Shown: positions 1 through 12,635 of the stretch, one piece after another
Layout of the letters: each line of letters opens with the position of its first letter
Position numbering within the stretch: the first letter of the stretch is position 1
Notes under the pieces: generated by a model
What the model saw: only the letters and a program-made list of their open reading frames with translations
Told to the model about the DNA's origin: nothing
Databases searched by the model: none
Made by a program: the position numbers and the translations under genes
Source of the DNA: Nicotiana tabacum
Lineage: Eukaryota > Streptophyta > Magnoliopsida > Solanales > Solanaceae
Length of the DNA: 64,000 nucleotides
Direction: 5' to 3'
NCBI RefSeq assembly: GCF_000715075.1
Contig: NC_134101.1
Span: forward strand, 133,686,237 to 133,750,236

Positions 1-24
1 GATGATTTGAATTACATATAAGAC

Positions 25-663
25 TGTATAACGTCGAAATCAGGTGCCCCGATCTAGCAGGCTCGAGACGCCGCACCGAGGGCTGAAGTTTCGGTAAAGA
101 TCAAATCCGCGCTCGGAGGCAGAATGAGAGGCTCGAAGACCTAAGTGTCTGAGGGTATTGGAGCCAAGTATGGTCAAGTCCGAGATAGGGCCGTTATGAG
201 TTTGTTACAGAAGGACAAGATTCTCGCCACGTCCCCAAAATCATGGCGTAAATTCCGGGATAGATTTGTAAGAATCCGTACTAGGCGGTTATACAGCTGT
301 CCAAATAAGATTCTTTACTGTAAATGGAAATGTACCTTATTTAGGGCTCCCCTCCTTTATAAAGGGGATCCCAATAATTTGTAAATATCATCTAATCATT
401 GGCAAAGAATATACTATCCTGCTTTTCTCTCTTACTGTTCATCACCATTGTCCTTTACATTTATTGTTCTTATTTTATTGCTCTTAGTTCATCTCGAGGT
501 CACTAAGCTCGAGGTCATCACTGCTGAGTAACATTGGTTTGATTCACCTATTTCTTTTATCTCTACTTCATATTTCTTGATTATTAATTGGTATTGAACT
601 AAATCACATATCTTTAAAACCACAAATCAAATTTAATTTTTACTCGTATTTTTTAGGTAAACA
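25..663 (+). repeat. 5' LTR of element A
   Basis: About 639 bp, aligning along its length with 18906-19542 with scattered substitutions. It begins TGTATA and ends AAACA, followed directly by the PBS. A TATA box sits at 358-363, shortly after the conserved TTTAGGGCTCCCC block, so transcription probably starts around 385-395 (inferred). The first 24 bases of the window are flank, of which 20-24 are the TSD. Confidence 0.93.
358..363 (+). promoter_or_regulatory. TATA box of element A 5' LTR
   Basis: TATAAA followed by GGGGATCCC. The 3' LTR has TATATAAA at the equivalent place (19236-19243). Position in the LTR and conservation in both copies support it. Confidence 0.6.
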
Positions 664-666
664 ATT

Positions 667-684
667 TGGCGCTCACCGTGGGGC
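667..684 (+). other. Primer-binding site of element A
   Basis: TGGCGCTCACCGTGGGGC begins 3 nt after the LTR end. It resembles the element D PBS at 21078-21095 (TGGCACCGTCTGTGGGGA), with differences suggesting decay. I cannot assign the tRNA with certainty. Confidence 0.6.
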
Positions 685-779
685 TAAAGATAATAGTAAT
701 TATTTCATTACTGATTCTCACTACACACGTTATTTTTACACTTTTTCTTGTCAAGAATTTTTGATTCTCAGGCTGAAAC

Positions 780-3374
780 ATGTCTAGCTCACAAAATGCA
801 CCTGTTCATGACAACGAAGGTCTTGGAGAAAATAACAATATAGGGTCAGTGTACTACCAATAAACCCTGGGGAAGTGCCAAATATAGAACCAGCTGATGT
901 TAGCTCACACATTGCTCTAAACGCAGATTTAGGCACAGACTCGGAGGGAGTGTACGCAGGGAAGCCCGATCTGATGGACAAGGAGCACAAGGAATGTGAG
1001 ATGGGGGAATCAGCCTCCAAGTGATATTCGATATGCTACAAGCTCAACAGATCGCCATCGCTCAACTTCAAAGTCAGAATAAGACTCCAAGTGTAGCTGA
1101 ACATGAAAACACTCGACGTGTTGAACCAACCAGAGAGGTCGAACGGAAATGACTTGGGGACTGACCCCACCATTAAGAGGATGCTCGAAGAGCTAACTAA
1201 GAGGATCGAGTCCGGGGAAAAGAAGATTGAGGACAATGATAAAAAGGTGGAGACTTATAACTCCCGTGTTGACCAAATACCGGGGGCACCTCCAGTTTTG
1301 AAAGGTTTGAATGCCAAAAAGTTCATACAAAAACCATCCCCTTAGAGCGCAACTCCTATGCCCATTCCCAAAAATTTCCGCATGCCCGATATACCCAAAT
1401 ATAACGGGACAACTGACCCTAACGAGCATGTTATTTCATACACTTGTGGGATCAAGAAATGACTTGAATGACGATGAAATCGAATCAGTATTATTGAAAA
1501 TGTTTGGAGAAACATTATCGAAAGGAGCCATGATTTGGTACCATAACTTGCCTCCTAACTCTATTGATTCGTTTGCTATGTTAACAGACGCCTTCGTGAA
1601 AGCACACGCTGGGGCCATAAAGGTGACTACGAGGAAATCAGACGTCTTCAATATAAAACAAAAGAACGATGAGATGTTGAGGGAGTTCGTGTCTAGGTTT
1701 CAGATAGAGCAAATGGAATTACCACCGGTCTTGGATGATTGGGTAGTACAAGCTTTTACGCAGGGCTTGAACGAAAGGAGCTAGATTGCGTCTCGACAGT
1801 TAAAGCAGAATCTGATCGTGTATCTAGATGTGACGTGGTCAGATGTGCAAAACCGTTATCAATCAAAAATCAGGGTCGAGGACGACCAGTTGGGAGCCCC
1901 CTCGGGTTCAGTTCATCCCAACAGATTCGCAGCCAAGCCCCGAGGGATGCAAATAGGGAATCAAGATCGAACAAGGAACGGTATTAGCCATACGTCGATC
2001 GGAGGAACAACGGCTCGGGCCGTAGGGCTGTTCACGATTTGACGAAAAACCGATCCAAACCGAAAATCAAACCAAACCGATATTTTTTTTTGATTTGGAT
2101 TGGTTTTGGTTTTAAAATTTAAAAACCGATAATATTTGGTTTGGTTTTGGTTCTATTATAAAAAATCGAAAATTAAACCGAACCAAACCGATTAATTATA
2201 TACAAAATTTAATAATTATTTATATACAATATAATATCTTTTTCTAAATAATTTTAAATATTTTATGCAATTTAATTGTTATTTTGAATTTTGGTTTATC
2301 CTACTTATATCTTAAAAGATTGCCTAAGCCCAAAACAATAGGAATCGGCCAATTTTTTTTTCCTTAAGAGACTTTAATTCTCTAACCCTCCACACATACT
2401 TTTGCCTAACAGAAGAGTTAAAAAAATCCTACCATAAGAGTAAAGAAAGCAAACTCAAATTGCAGGACTACAATGGTTAAAGCTTGAGAAAGCAAACTTT
2501 TAGTTGTTTTTTTGTTCATTCTTTTCATATAAAGAGGTAAATAAACTTTCAATTCCAAAAGAAATATATAAAAAAGTATAAATTTAGCAAATTATTTTTA
2601 GATTATTGTCTAGTGTTGTTTCACTATTATCGACTTATTATTAGCTTACTACGAATCGAAAAACCGAACCAAACCGACTCAAACCAATGACAACCAAATC
2701 GATGGTTTGTATTTAATTTGGTTTGTTTTTGGTTTTAAAATTTTAAAAACCGATTAAATTGGTTTGGTTTTGGTTTTTATCAAAAACCGATTTAACCGAA
2801 CCGTGAACACCCCTATCGGGCTGTAACGCCCCTCGAAATGATCGGAGAAACGATCAAGACCAAAGTTCTCGAGGTCATGAGTAAGAGATGGTTCAATAAG
2901 CATACCGAACCCGTGGAGGCACCTCGATTGTTAGAGTATAATTTCAGCGTAGATGCATCGGGGATCGTGTCAGCTATTGGAAGGATCAAAGACACTAGGT
3001 GGCCCAGGCCCATACAAACCGATCCTTCTCAAAGGAACCCAAACTTGATGTGCAAGTATCATGACACACATGGTCATAGAACTAAAGATTGCAGGCAACA
3101 AAGAGATGAGGTAGCTCAGTTGTTCAACGAGGGTCACCTTCGAGAATTTCTAAGTGATCGAGCTAAGAATCATTTCAGGGAAAGAGATGCATGGAAAAAT
3201 GAGCAAGAAGAACCACAACATGTAATCCATATGATCGTTGGCGGAGTCGAGATCCCCCAACGACCTATATTCAAATGCACCAAGGTGTCGATCACCAGAG
3301 AAAAACGGACTCGGAGCTATGTGCCCGAGGACACCCTATCATTCTACGATGAGAAATCAGAAGGCATATCTTAG
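780..3374 (+). pseudogene. gag of element A, broken by stops, frameshifts and a hAT MITE
   Basis: The ATG at 780 follows the leader and opens a Ser/Asn-rich N-terminus that soon meets a stop. A helical charged segment follows (1103-1345), then the retrotransposon Gag domain (about 1378-1784; landmarks MPDIPKYNGTTDP in a shifted frame, then KGAMIWYHNLPPNSI and FVSRFQIEQMELP). After the MITE (2023-2815) the frame resumes with RWFNKHTEPV and reaches a CCHC-like knuckle, CKYHDTHGHRTKDC, near 3050-3095, typical of Tat Gag. The domain ends about 3374. At least one frameshift near 1345-1440 and stops near 868 and 1782 break it. Gag would package the RNA into virus-like particles; this copy cannot make a full one. 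Confidence 0.85.
2023..2815. mobile_element. hAT-type MITE in element A gag
   Basis: A 793-bp AT-rich insert with terminal inverted repeats: TAGGGCTGTTCACG at the left and, read inward on the other strand, TAGGGGTGTTCACGG at the right. It is flanked by an 8-bp duplication with one mismatch (tcgggccg 2015-2022; tcgggctg 2816-2823). 8-bp TSDs are a hAT hallmark. Both ends carry many copies of CCAAACCGA or its complement, probably subterminal transposase-binding sites. No ORF of size, so non-autonomous. Confidence 0.85.
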
Positions 3375-3414
3375 TTGCACAACAACGTCCTGGTAATTTC
3401 TATTCTTTTAAATA

Positions 3415-3861
3415 AAATTCAAGTTAAATGTGTGCTAGTGGATCCAGGTAACTCAACAAACATAATCAGATCGAGGATCGTAGAGCAGCTCGGCCTATAG
3501 GATCAGATTATACCTGCATCTCGAGTCCTAAATAGCTTCAATATGGCAAGCGAAACAATAAAAAAAGGAGATAATCTTACCAGTGAACGTAGCCGAGACT
3601 ATACATGATATAAAATTCCATGTCATCGAAGGCGACATGAGATACAATGCACTTTTCGGGAGGCCATGGATCCATAATGTGACAGCAGTACCTTCGACCC
3701 TTCACCAGATGATGAAATTCCCAACAGAGGATGAGGTGAAAACAGTCTATGGAGAACAACATGCTGCAAAGGAGATGTTTGCAGTCGAGGAAGTAACTCC
3801 GGCACCAGTGCCATCGACCTTGGAAAAATCGGGGATTAAAGATAAACCAACGGCCAAATAG
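3415..3861 (+). pseudogene. Aspartic protease region of element A pol
   Basis: The active-site block reads VKCVLVDPGNSTNII around 3424-3470, with P in place of the usual Asp-[ST/N]-Gly second residue. After a frameshift near 3545-3583 the second protease landmark appears, NALFGRPWIHNV, near 3645-3680, then an acidic linker ending at a TAG at 3859. Order and landmarks are those of Tat proteases. The protein would cleave the Gag-Pol polyprotein; the altered active site and frameshift make this copy inactive. Confidence 0.75.
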
Positions 3862-4017
3862 CAATCGCCGATCCCAGTTCCGATCGAACAAGAGGAACAG
3901 GTAATCGAGGAAGAAGAAGAGGATTTCCTTACCCCTCAAACTTTCATCGTTCCAGAAGAGTCCGATGCAACCAAGTCAACGATTAAGGAACTGGAGCAGG
4001 TCATACTGATCGAATAC

Positions 4018-4888
4018 ATGCCTGAAAGAAAGGTATACCTGGGAACGGGATTAACCCCCGAACTCAGGAAAAAACTCATTCAATTTCTTATTTATAATAT
4101 GGATTTCTTTGCTTGGTCCCATTTAGATATGATAGGAATTCCACTGGAAATAACAACACACCGGCTAAGCCTCGACCTGAGGTTCAAATTGGTCAAGCAA
4201 AAAAGGAGGCCCCAGTCCCAGGTGAAACACGCGTTCATAAAGGACGAGGTAACCAAACTTCTTAAAATATGGTCTATTCGGTAGATAAAATACTCCGAAT
4301 GGTTAGCTAACGTAGTTGTAGTTCCTAAAAAGGGAAACAAGCTTAGAAGGTACGTAGATTATAAGGATTTGAACAAAGTATGCCCCAAAGACTCTTTTCC
4401 ATTGCCTAACATCAATCGTATGATCGATGCCACGACCGGCCACGAGATCCTAACTTTTCTTGACGTCTACTCCGGGTACAACCAAATTCAGATAATTCCG
4501 GAGGATCAGGAAAAGACCTCGTTTATCACTAAGTTTGGAACATATTATTACAATGTAATGCCCTTCGGACTAAAAAAATGCTGGAGCCACATATCAACGC
4601 GTAGTTAACAAGATGTTCGAGGAACAGATAGGTAAAATGATGGAAGTTTACATTTACGATATGTTAGTTAATTCCCTACGCACAGAGGACCATTTAACTC
4701 ATTTACAGGAAATATTCAAAATCTTGAGGAAGTACAACATGAAGCTTAACTCGGGAAAATATTCCTTCGGAGTTGGCTCGGGTAAGTTTCTCTGTTTCAT
4801 GGTATCTAATCGAGGAATCGAGATCAACCCCGATAAGATCAAGGCTATCGAACATATCACCATCATGGATAGTGTGAAAGCTGCGTAG
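4018..4888 (+). pseudogene. Reverse transcriptase of element A, catalytic motif lost
   Basis: RT landmarks run in order: a preceding FFAWSHLDM block (about 4105-4130), WLANVVVVPKK (about 4300-4335), YVDYKDLNKVCPKDSFPLP (about 4350-4406), DVYSGYNQIQI (about 4465-4500), and YYNVMPFGLKK (about 4549-4580). The catalytic YxDD box reads Y-I-Y-D at 4649-4660, so the first of the two Asp is replaced. Stops at about 4282 and 4606 and a small indel after 4578 break the frame. Known role: copying the element RNA into DNA. Confidence 0.85.
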
Positions 4889-4979
4889 AGGCTAACATGA
4901 CGAATAATCACCTTAGGTCGATTTATTTCGAGGTCATCGAATCGAAGTCGTAGGATCTTTTCCTTGCTCGAAAAGAAAA

Positions 4980-5870
4980 AAAGGACTTCGCATGGACCCC
5001 GGAATGCCAGCAAACTTTAAAAGAATTGAAGCGATACCTATCGAGTCCACCTTTGCTTCACACCCCGAAGGTAGATGAAAAGCTTTACCTATATCTGGCA
5101 GTATCCGAGTAGCGGTAAGTGGAGTACTAGTTTGAGAAGAGCAAGGTACGCAATTCCCTGTTTATTATGTAAGTCGAACTCTGGGAGATGCTGAAACTAG
5201 ATACCCCCACTTTGAAAAATTAGCACTTGCATTAATCAGCGCATCTAGAAAGTTAAAGCTATATTTTCAATGTCATCCCATATGTGTATTAACCACTTAT
5301 CCCCTATGAAATATCTTGCATAAACCCAAATTGTCGGGTCGAATGGCCAAGTGGGCAGTCAAACTAAGCGGGTATGATATCGAATATCAACCCCGAACGG
5401 CTATCAAGTCCCAAATCTTGGCTGACTTCATGGACGATTTTACACCGACCCTCATACTCAAAGTAGAAAAATAACTTCTGCTAGGATCGGGCACATCTTC
5501 GGGGGTATGGACCCTTTTCACAGACGGTGCCTCGAATGTTAAAGGGTTCGGCCTCGGCATTGTTTTGAAGCCACCAACATCAATCTATCAAAACTTCAAG
5601 ATTGACTAACAATGAGGCTAAGTATGAGGCCATGATTGCAGGTCTCGAGTTAGCTAAAAGCTTGGGGGCAATGGTCATCGAGGACAAATGCGACTCCCTA
5701 TGGTGAACCAAGTAAGTAAGAGTTTCGAGGTTCGAGAAGATAGAATGCAGAGATACTTAGACAAACTACAGGTAACGTTGCACCGTTTTAGGGAATGGAC
5801 CCTGGATCATGTGCCTCGAGAGCAAAATAGTGAGGCCGATGCGCTTGCAAATCTGGGATCGTCGGTCAAA
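4980..5870 (+). pseudogene. RNase H and second (archaeal-type) RNase H of element A
   Basis: The first RNase H follows RT: FAWTPECQQTLKELKRYL (about 4989-5040), then heavily broken frames to about 5470. A second RNase H follows: FTDGASNVKGFG (about 5518-5553), NNEAKYEAMIAGLELAK (about 5610-5660, carrying the conserved Glu) and HVPREQNSEADALANLG (about 5809-5862, carrying the last conserved Asp). Tat elements are known for a dual arrangement in which an archaeal-like RNase H was added. Several stops, so non-functional. Confidence 0.75.
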
Positions 5871-6106
5871 AAAGCCGATATTACCCCGAGGATTGTTGTT
5901 CCGTTATCGAGATCCGTGGTCGAGGAGGGTCATGCTGAAATAAATTCCACGAGTTTGATCTGGGATTGGAGAAATAAGTATATCGATTATTTGAAAAATG
6001 GAAAACTCCCATCGAATCACAAAGAATCGAGGGATCTACGAACTAAGGCTGCTAGGTTCACACTAGATGGAGATGGACATTATACAGAAGAACATTTGAT
6101 GGGCCA

Positions 6107-7203
6107 TTGGCGGTATGTTTAGGACCGAGGGATACCGATTATGTTCTACGAGAAATCCACGAAGGTACTTGTGGGAACAACTCCGGTGCTGAGTCTTTGA
6201 TTCACAAAATTATCAGAGCAGGGTATTACTGGGATAGCATGGAAAAAGATACTAAGGAGTTTGTCAAAAAATGTGATAAATGCCAACGGTTTGCACCGAT
6301 GATCCATCAGCCCGGAGAACAGCTCCACTCAGTCCTATCCTCGTGGCCTTTCATGAAATGGGGGATGGACATAGTCGGCCCCTACCAACGACCCCAGGTA
6401 AAGCTAAATTTATTTTATATATGACTGATTTCTTTTCTAAATGGTTGGAAGCACAGGCCTTCGATAAGGTCAGAGAAAAGGAAGTTATTGACTTTATGTA
6501 GGACCACATCATATGCCGGATCGAGATACTTGCCGAAATTGTATGTGACAATGGAAAACAATTCATCGGTAGCAAGGTGATGGAGATCCTCGAAGCACAA
6601 AAGATAAAGAGGATCTTATCAACACCATACCACCCAACTGGAAATGGACAGGCCGGATCAACAAACAAAACCATCATTCAAAACGTGAAGAAAAGGTTGG
6701 ACGATGCTAAGAGAAAATAGAGAGATGTTTTACCCGATGTCCTTTGGGCATATCGAACAACATCGAAGTCTAGTATAGGGGCTACTCCATTTTCTTTAGT
6801 TTATGGCTCCGAGGCCCTTATTCCTGTCGAGGTCGATGAACCCAGCGCCAGGTTTTGACATGCATCGGAGGAGTCAGATCACGAGGCTATGAATACTAGC
6901 CTCGAGCTATTAGATGAAAAACGAGAGGCAGCACTTGCTCGGATGGCCACACAGAAGCAAAGAATCGAGAGATACTACAATAGAATGACCAATCTTCGAC
7001 ACTTCGGAGCCGGGGACTTAGTTTTATGAAAAGTCACCCTCAAAACTCGAGACCCAAATGAAGGAAAACTAGGCCCGAATTGGGAAGCACCGTATCGAGT
7101 CCTTGGAGTTGTCGGTAAAGGATCTTACAAACTTAGCACAATGGAAGGTGAACAACTGCCAAACAATTGGAACGCATCACTACTCAAACAATATTATTGC
7201 TAA
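6107..7203 (+). pseudogene. Integrase of element A, zinc and catalytic residues mutated
   Basis: The N-terminal HHCC zinc finger reads EIHEGTCGNNSGAESL, then CDKCQ; the second His is Asn (codon 6179-6181). The core has WGMDIVGP (first Asp about 6367) and VCDNGKQF (second Asp 6547-6549). The residue 36 codons later, expected to be Glu, is Gly (codon 6655-6657). The C-terminal part, LGPNWEAPYRVLGVVGKGSY and WNASLLKQYYC, ends at TAA 7201-7203. In-frame stops occur at about 6421, 6499, 6718, 6859 and 7027. Integrase inserts the cDNA copy; this one cannot. Confidence 0.85.
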
Positions 7204-8760
7204 GGTATGATTTTATTTTGTCCATTTGAATTTGAAACTAACCCATTGCAGGTGTTCGATCGAAGCTATCGAAGGCCCCTTTTTACACGAAGGCCTTAAG
7301 TTTTAAAGCATACGTTGCACTCTTTTTCCTTTAGATCGGACTTTGTCCCAAATGGGTTTTACCGACATGGTTTTTAATGAGGCAAATATTATGTGCTACC
7401 TAAGGAAAACGCAACAGTATCCAAGGCTTCTTTTCAATAAACCTCGAATACTGGGGGCATCACCCTCGGAGGTTATGTTTTCGAGGAAAATACTTCATGC
7501 CAAAGAGGGCCTCGATAGGAGAATTTTGTAGTGGGCCAAACGGTCAGATGAACCGTGTCCATATAGTATAGTCGAGCCCCGTTAACTAAATATGTACGCA
7601 TGTATCAATTATTCAAGGAAGCATTCTTTCTATATCAAAACACTTTGTGTCTCAAAGAAGTCTATTACCTTACGAGCTCTACACTTCTAATTCTACGAAA
7701 AATGGCCTAAGGGCCATAACGCAAATCCACCCTGAAATACTCGGGGACTGTCATCGACAACCAACGCATCCGAGTCATCAAAAACTCGAACGCATAAGAC
7801 CTCAAAGAGGCATTCCCTTGATAAAAAGGCCAAGGCCATCATACTCGGGGACTAACACTTCGAACAAGTTCGAAGGGTTATCCGAAAACAAGTCCAAGAG
7901 ACATACCTGAAGGCTACGGCCATATTAAAGATTACGGTCATATAAAGGATATGATCGAAATAATGCGGCTCAGAGATGTTCGACTTTCGCCATAAATCAC
8001 ATGCCTTCAAACACTTTGAAAAAATCGGTTAAATCAGGCTACCCTCGACTAAAGCAAAGTTAAAGGGATTCGATAAAATCATCCTTTGAATAATTTAGAG
8101 GCTTTGATAACATCAGCCTTCAAAAAAACCTCAAGATGTATTCGATTACATTTACACAAACAAATTACCAATAAGTTTCTGATCCGTCGGACCTTCAAAA
8201 ACCCCAATGGGTACAAAAAAATGCATGCTAAGGCATAGATAAATTTTCACTAAGTCTTTTAGCCAAAAAGAGGGAAAAATTACAGCCGCTTTAGAGGCCG
8301 AATTGGCCCAATTTAACGAGACTAAGGGCTGATATTTAAGAGCCTAAGGGCCAACTTAAAGAGCCTAATGGCCGATATATAAGATCTTAAGGGCCAACTT
8401 AAAAGTGCCGAAGGGCCAAAATATATAGGGTTCGAGACCTTAAGTCTAGATATCCCGAGCTCACATCAAATCAATTAAAGCTTAGCTTGAGCATTAACTG
8501 AATCCCTAAGAGGTATTATGTTGATCAATGAAAAACCTAATGGTTTATACAATAAAATTTTCCACAGATGAAGACGAAACAGAATTCAACACAAACTGAA
8601 GATAAAGCAAAAATGTTCTTTATATTCACAAAAGATGATTTACAAAGGAATTTACAATGCCCACGAGGGGCCCGTACACAAAAAAGAAAAAGAGAACCTA
8701 ATCTATTTCGGGGTTACATCTTCGGAAGCGACATCCTCAGGAATGGCACCCTCGGCAGCT
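7204..8760. other. Element A pol-to-aORF spacer, no gene
   Basis: About 1.56 kb between the integrase stop and the antisense ORF. No credible coding frame. At about 8290-8425 it has degenerate tandem copies of a unit built on AAGGGCC / CCTAAGGGCCAACTTAAA (roughly 30-35 bp). This is the hypervariable 3' untranslated zone that in Tat/Ogre elements often holds tandem repeats. Confidence 0.6.
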
Positions 8761-11337
8761 CTATCTTCGGGACCCCCTCTTCCTCGGGGACACCTTCTTC
8801 ACCTTCCTGTTCCCGGAGCCACTCACAGCATTCTCGTCATCAGAAGAAACAAGAAACATGGTATCGGTTTCCCGCGCCTTTGCTTCGGCTATTTCTTTAG
8901 TAAGGTCAAATCCTCGGGCGTGGATTTCTTCGAGAGTCTCCCTCCAGCCTTGGCACTTGGCCAAATCATTACTCCGTTTTTCCCAGTCGGAGGCCTCCCT
9001 CAGCTCCGCTTGAACAACCTCAGTGTCCCTTAAGTATACGACGATGGTCTTATCAGCCGTAGCCTTCGTCTTCTCAGCTTCATCCTTTGCTTGTGCAGCT
9101 TCGACCCGGGCTCTAGCAAGCTCTGCCTCAAACTCCTTAATTTTCTTGGACTGGGCCAGGCCCTTCACTCTAATGTCTCGGAGTTGAGTTTCAACCGAGG
9201 TCTGTTGGGCTATAATAGTTTCCTTATCGGCAGTGAGTTGATCCATGTTCTCCTTCTATCGATGGTAGTGAGCCTTAACTTGATCAACCTCTCCCCAGAG
9301 CTGCCCAATCATCTCCAACTTTTGCTGCAGCTGAGATATCGAAGTTTAAGCCTCCAAAGTAGGGCCAAGAAGACCATACTCTATTAAAATCACAGTTACC
9401 TACTCTTCTAGCTCGGTCTCGTTTTTCCGAGCTTAGGCCAATTCAGCTCGTAGGTCCTTAAGATCCTCCTTCTTTTGGCTACAAAGGAGCCTCAGGGCCT
9501 TCTCTTCACTCGAAACATTCCTGAGCTCGGCCTCACATTGGCTCAGCTTAGCTCTAAACTTGACGATGGCCTATATATGAAATAAAGATATGTCAGTCAA
9601 AGGAAAGGAAAGGAAGAAAAAAATTACAAGAACGAAAGTTAATACTTACCCAAGAGAGGAGATGTTGAGCCTCTTCGAAGAGGGTGGATGCATCATTAAG
9701 TTCAGCGACATCATCGACCCCAACAAAGCAACCCTAAAAAGGATCTTCTTTGAGGACCTTGCTCGGATCGGGCGTACGCAGAGCGCTCCTCGGAATAAAA
9801 TGGTAGAGAAAGAGAGTGACTTGTTGTCACAATCCCGACTGAAGACCCTTCCGGTATACTTGTTGAAGGCAGAGGAATGATCTCAATCTCCGAGGACAAG
9901 GGGGCCTTTCCTGAGTCCTTCTTTGGAGTTCCCTTACCACAGGATGAGGTCTCTAGTTCGGAGGGTTTGGCGGTCTTGATCAGTTTCCTGATTTGAGGCA
10001 CCAACGCTGACTCTTCACCATCATTTTCTTCGTCATCCGGGAAATTGTGGGCTGAATCTGCATCCACATGAACAAATCTCTTCCGTAGCCTTCGAGTAGG
10101 GGCTTTCTTGTCTTGGGGTTCCTCAGGATTCGAAACCCTCTTTCTTTTGTTGTCTTTCCTCGATTTTAGAATCAGGGACTCGGTCTCTTCCCGGGGCGGG
10201 GCTGGCCTTATTTCGGAGACATCTCCGATGCCTGAACAAGTAAATATGAACGAGATGACACCATAAATAAAAAAAGAATGTCAAAAACTTGAGAAGAGAA
10301 TTTACCATGACGTTTGGCCTCCCATTTGCCCCTCGATAAATCATGCCATTTGTGCTCATTGTATGAGGAGGTCACAGAAAACTTTCGGACCCAGTCCTCG
10401 AGGTCCGAAATAGCGTGAGGTGTCTAAGAAACAGCTACAGAAAAGATGAAAATATTATGAAACACAGAAGAAGAATATGAAGAAGTATTTGTTAAGGAAC
10501 CCCACTAACAATTAAAATTCCATCTCTCCGAGAATGACATTTTGTCCCCGGGGATGACGTCCAAAGTCCTGACTCTGATGAACTGGCTCATCCAGCCTCG
10601 ATCTTTGTCTTCGTCGTTACTAGCAATGAGGGCCTTCTGAGACGACCCGGTCAGTTGTCTCATGAGTTACCACTCCGTTTTCCCTATTTCTGCTTCTTAT
10701 TGCTTTGTGTATCGGTTCTATATGTGATCGGGTTGGTTGGCTTGTGTTCGGAAAGGATTTGGTAAGGTTTGGGACACTTAGTCTCTTTTGAGGAAGCTTA
10801 ACTTGGAAAAGTCAACCGAATGTTGACTTATAAGTTAGAGGGATAGGATGTGAGTTCTTATGGTTAGGATAGCTTCGGGGAGGTGATTTGGGACTTAAGA
10901 GCATGATCAGAATGTGTTTTGGCGGTCCGGAGTAGATTTAGGCTTGAATTGGCGAAATTAGATTTTTGGCGTTTTCCGGTTGATAGGTGAGATTGTGATA
11001 TAGGGGTCGGAATGGAATTTCGAGAGTTGCAGTAGTTCCATTGTGTCAGTTGGGATATGTGTGCAAATTTTCAGGGTCATTCGGACGTGATTTGGTTGGG
11101 TTTTTGATCAAAAGCGGAATTTGGAAGATTTTGGAAACTTAGGCTTGAATCTGATGTGTTTTGGTTGATTCAATGTTATTTGGGGTGTTTTGAAGTTTGG
11201 TATAAGTTTGAATAAGGTTATGTGATATGTTTGTACTTTTGGTTGAGGTCCCGGGGGCCTCGGGGTGATTTCGGATGGTTGACGGAGAGTATGGAATTTT
11301 TGGTGAAGCTGCAAATTTTCTGCTTCTGTTGTTTCTG

Positions 11338-11575
11338 CACCTGCGGATTGGGGACCGCAAGTGCGATGCCGTAGATGCGAGGAAGAGGTCTGCAGAAGCG
11401 GAAGAAGGTAAGGGAGGCAAAAACCGCAGGAGCGGTTGGAGAACCGCACCTGCGATGGTGCAGGTGCGGATAGTGAATCGCAGATGCGAAAATGAGGACT
11501 TAAGTGAGGACCGCAGATGCGGTGGTCTTGACCGTAGAAGCGGTACCGCAGAAGCGAGAATTGGGCCGCAGATGC
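11338..11575. repeat. Cluster of short CCGCAGATGCGG-type palindromes in element B
   Basis: About a dozen degenerate copies of a 10-14 bp inverted motif (CCGCAGATGCGG, CGCACCTGCG, CCGCAGAAGCGG, ACCGCAGGAGCGGT) are packed into about 240 bp of otherwise AT-rich LTR. The stretch is strikingly GC-rich. No ORF is implied, since the open frames over it are by-products of the repetition. Confidence 0.7.
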
Positions 11576-12527
11576 GAAATCCGTGGGCCATAACATATAA
11601 GTTGTTTCCTTTGCGATTTTTGAGATATTCCACCATTTCTAAGTCGGCTTTGGAGCTTTGTAGGCGATTTTGAATAAGGATTTCAAGGGGACTTTATTGA
11701 GGTAAGGATTTTGGACCTAAAACTCGTTCCTATGGTATTATTTCACAGATTAAAGCTATAATTAATGGAATTAAGGGTTAAAATTGGGGAAAACTAGGGC
11801 TTGGTATTGGAAACCTGGACTTGAGGATTTGAGGGACCATTTATGGTCGGATTTTGGTACTTTTTATATGTATGAACTCATGGGGAGATGAAGAATCTAT
11901 TGTTGTGAATTTTATCGAATTTCGAGACATGGGCCCGGGGTCAGGTTTTGGTAATTTCGGGATTTATGTTGTAAATTGATTATTTTCACTCCTTAGCATA
12001 TTTTGAGTCGTGATTCTGATTTTGGATAGATTCGACGCAAGTGGAGGCCGATTCAAGGGGCAAAGGCATAGCGGGCTAGAGTTTGGACCGGATTGAGGTG
12101 AGTAATGATTGTAAATGATGTCCTGAGAGTATGAAACCCCGAATTGCACATCGTTGTGCTATATTGAGGTGATGCACACGCTAGATGACGAGTGTGGGGT
12201 CGTGCACTGTTGGGGATTATGACTTAGTCCGTCCCGAATGACTATTTTACCATGTATTTGATTGAAAATTGTTTGCTATCATCATGTTTTGGGCTGAATG
12301 CCATATTTGGGCCTCGTGCCAACTATTTGAACCCTTAGGGGATTTTTACTGATATTTCCTTAATGTTTTGACTTTATACTTGAACTTAGTCATGCTATAT
12401 TCTACTATTTTCATAACACAACCATGTTTACTCTGCTTTAACACTTAAATGTGATTTTAAATGATATTTTGGGCTGAGCATCATGTTTTACTGTTGCCCA
12501 AGTGGCTTGTGAGAATTTTTACTGAAT

Positions 12528-12635
12528 AAGGCCGAGGGCCTATGTTGTGAGGAAACACCTGATTATGATTATGAGGCCGAGGGCCTGAGATTTGTACTCT
12601 ATGAGGTGGCTTGTTGATATGAGGCCGAAGGCCTA
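12528..12635. repeat. Three AGGCCGAGGGCCT mini-hairpins in element B
   Basis: AGGCC-GAG-GGCCT, or a one-base variant, occurs three times at roughly 45-55 bp spacing. Each is a perfect or near-perfect 5-bp stem with a 3-nt loop. Related CCCGAGGGGC motifs recur after the CACTA element near 17312 and 17342. Confidence 0.55.
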
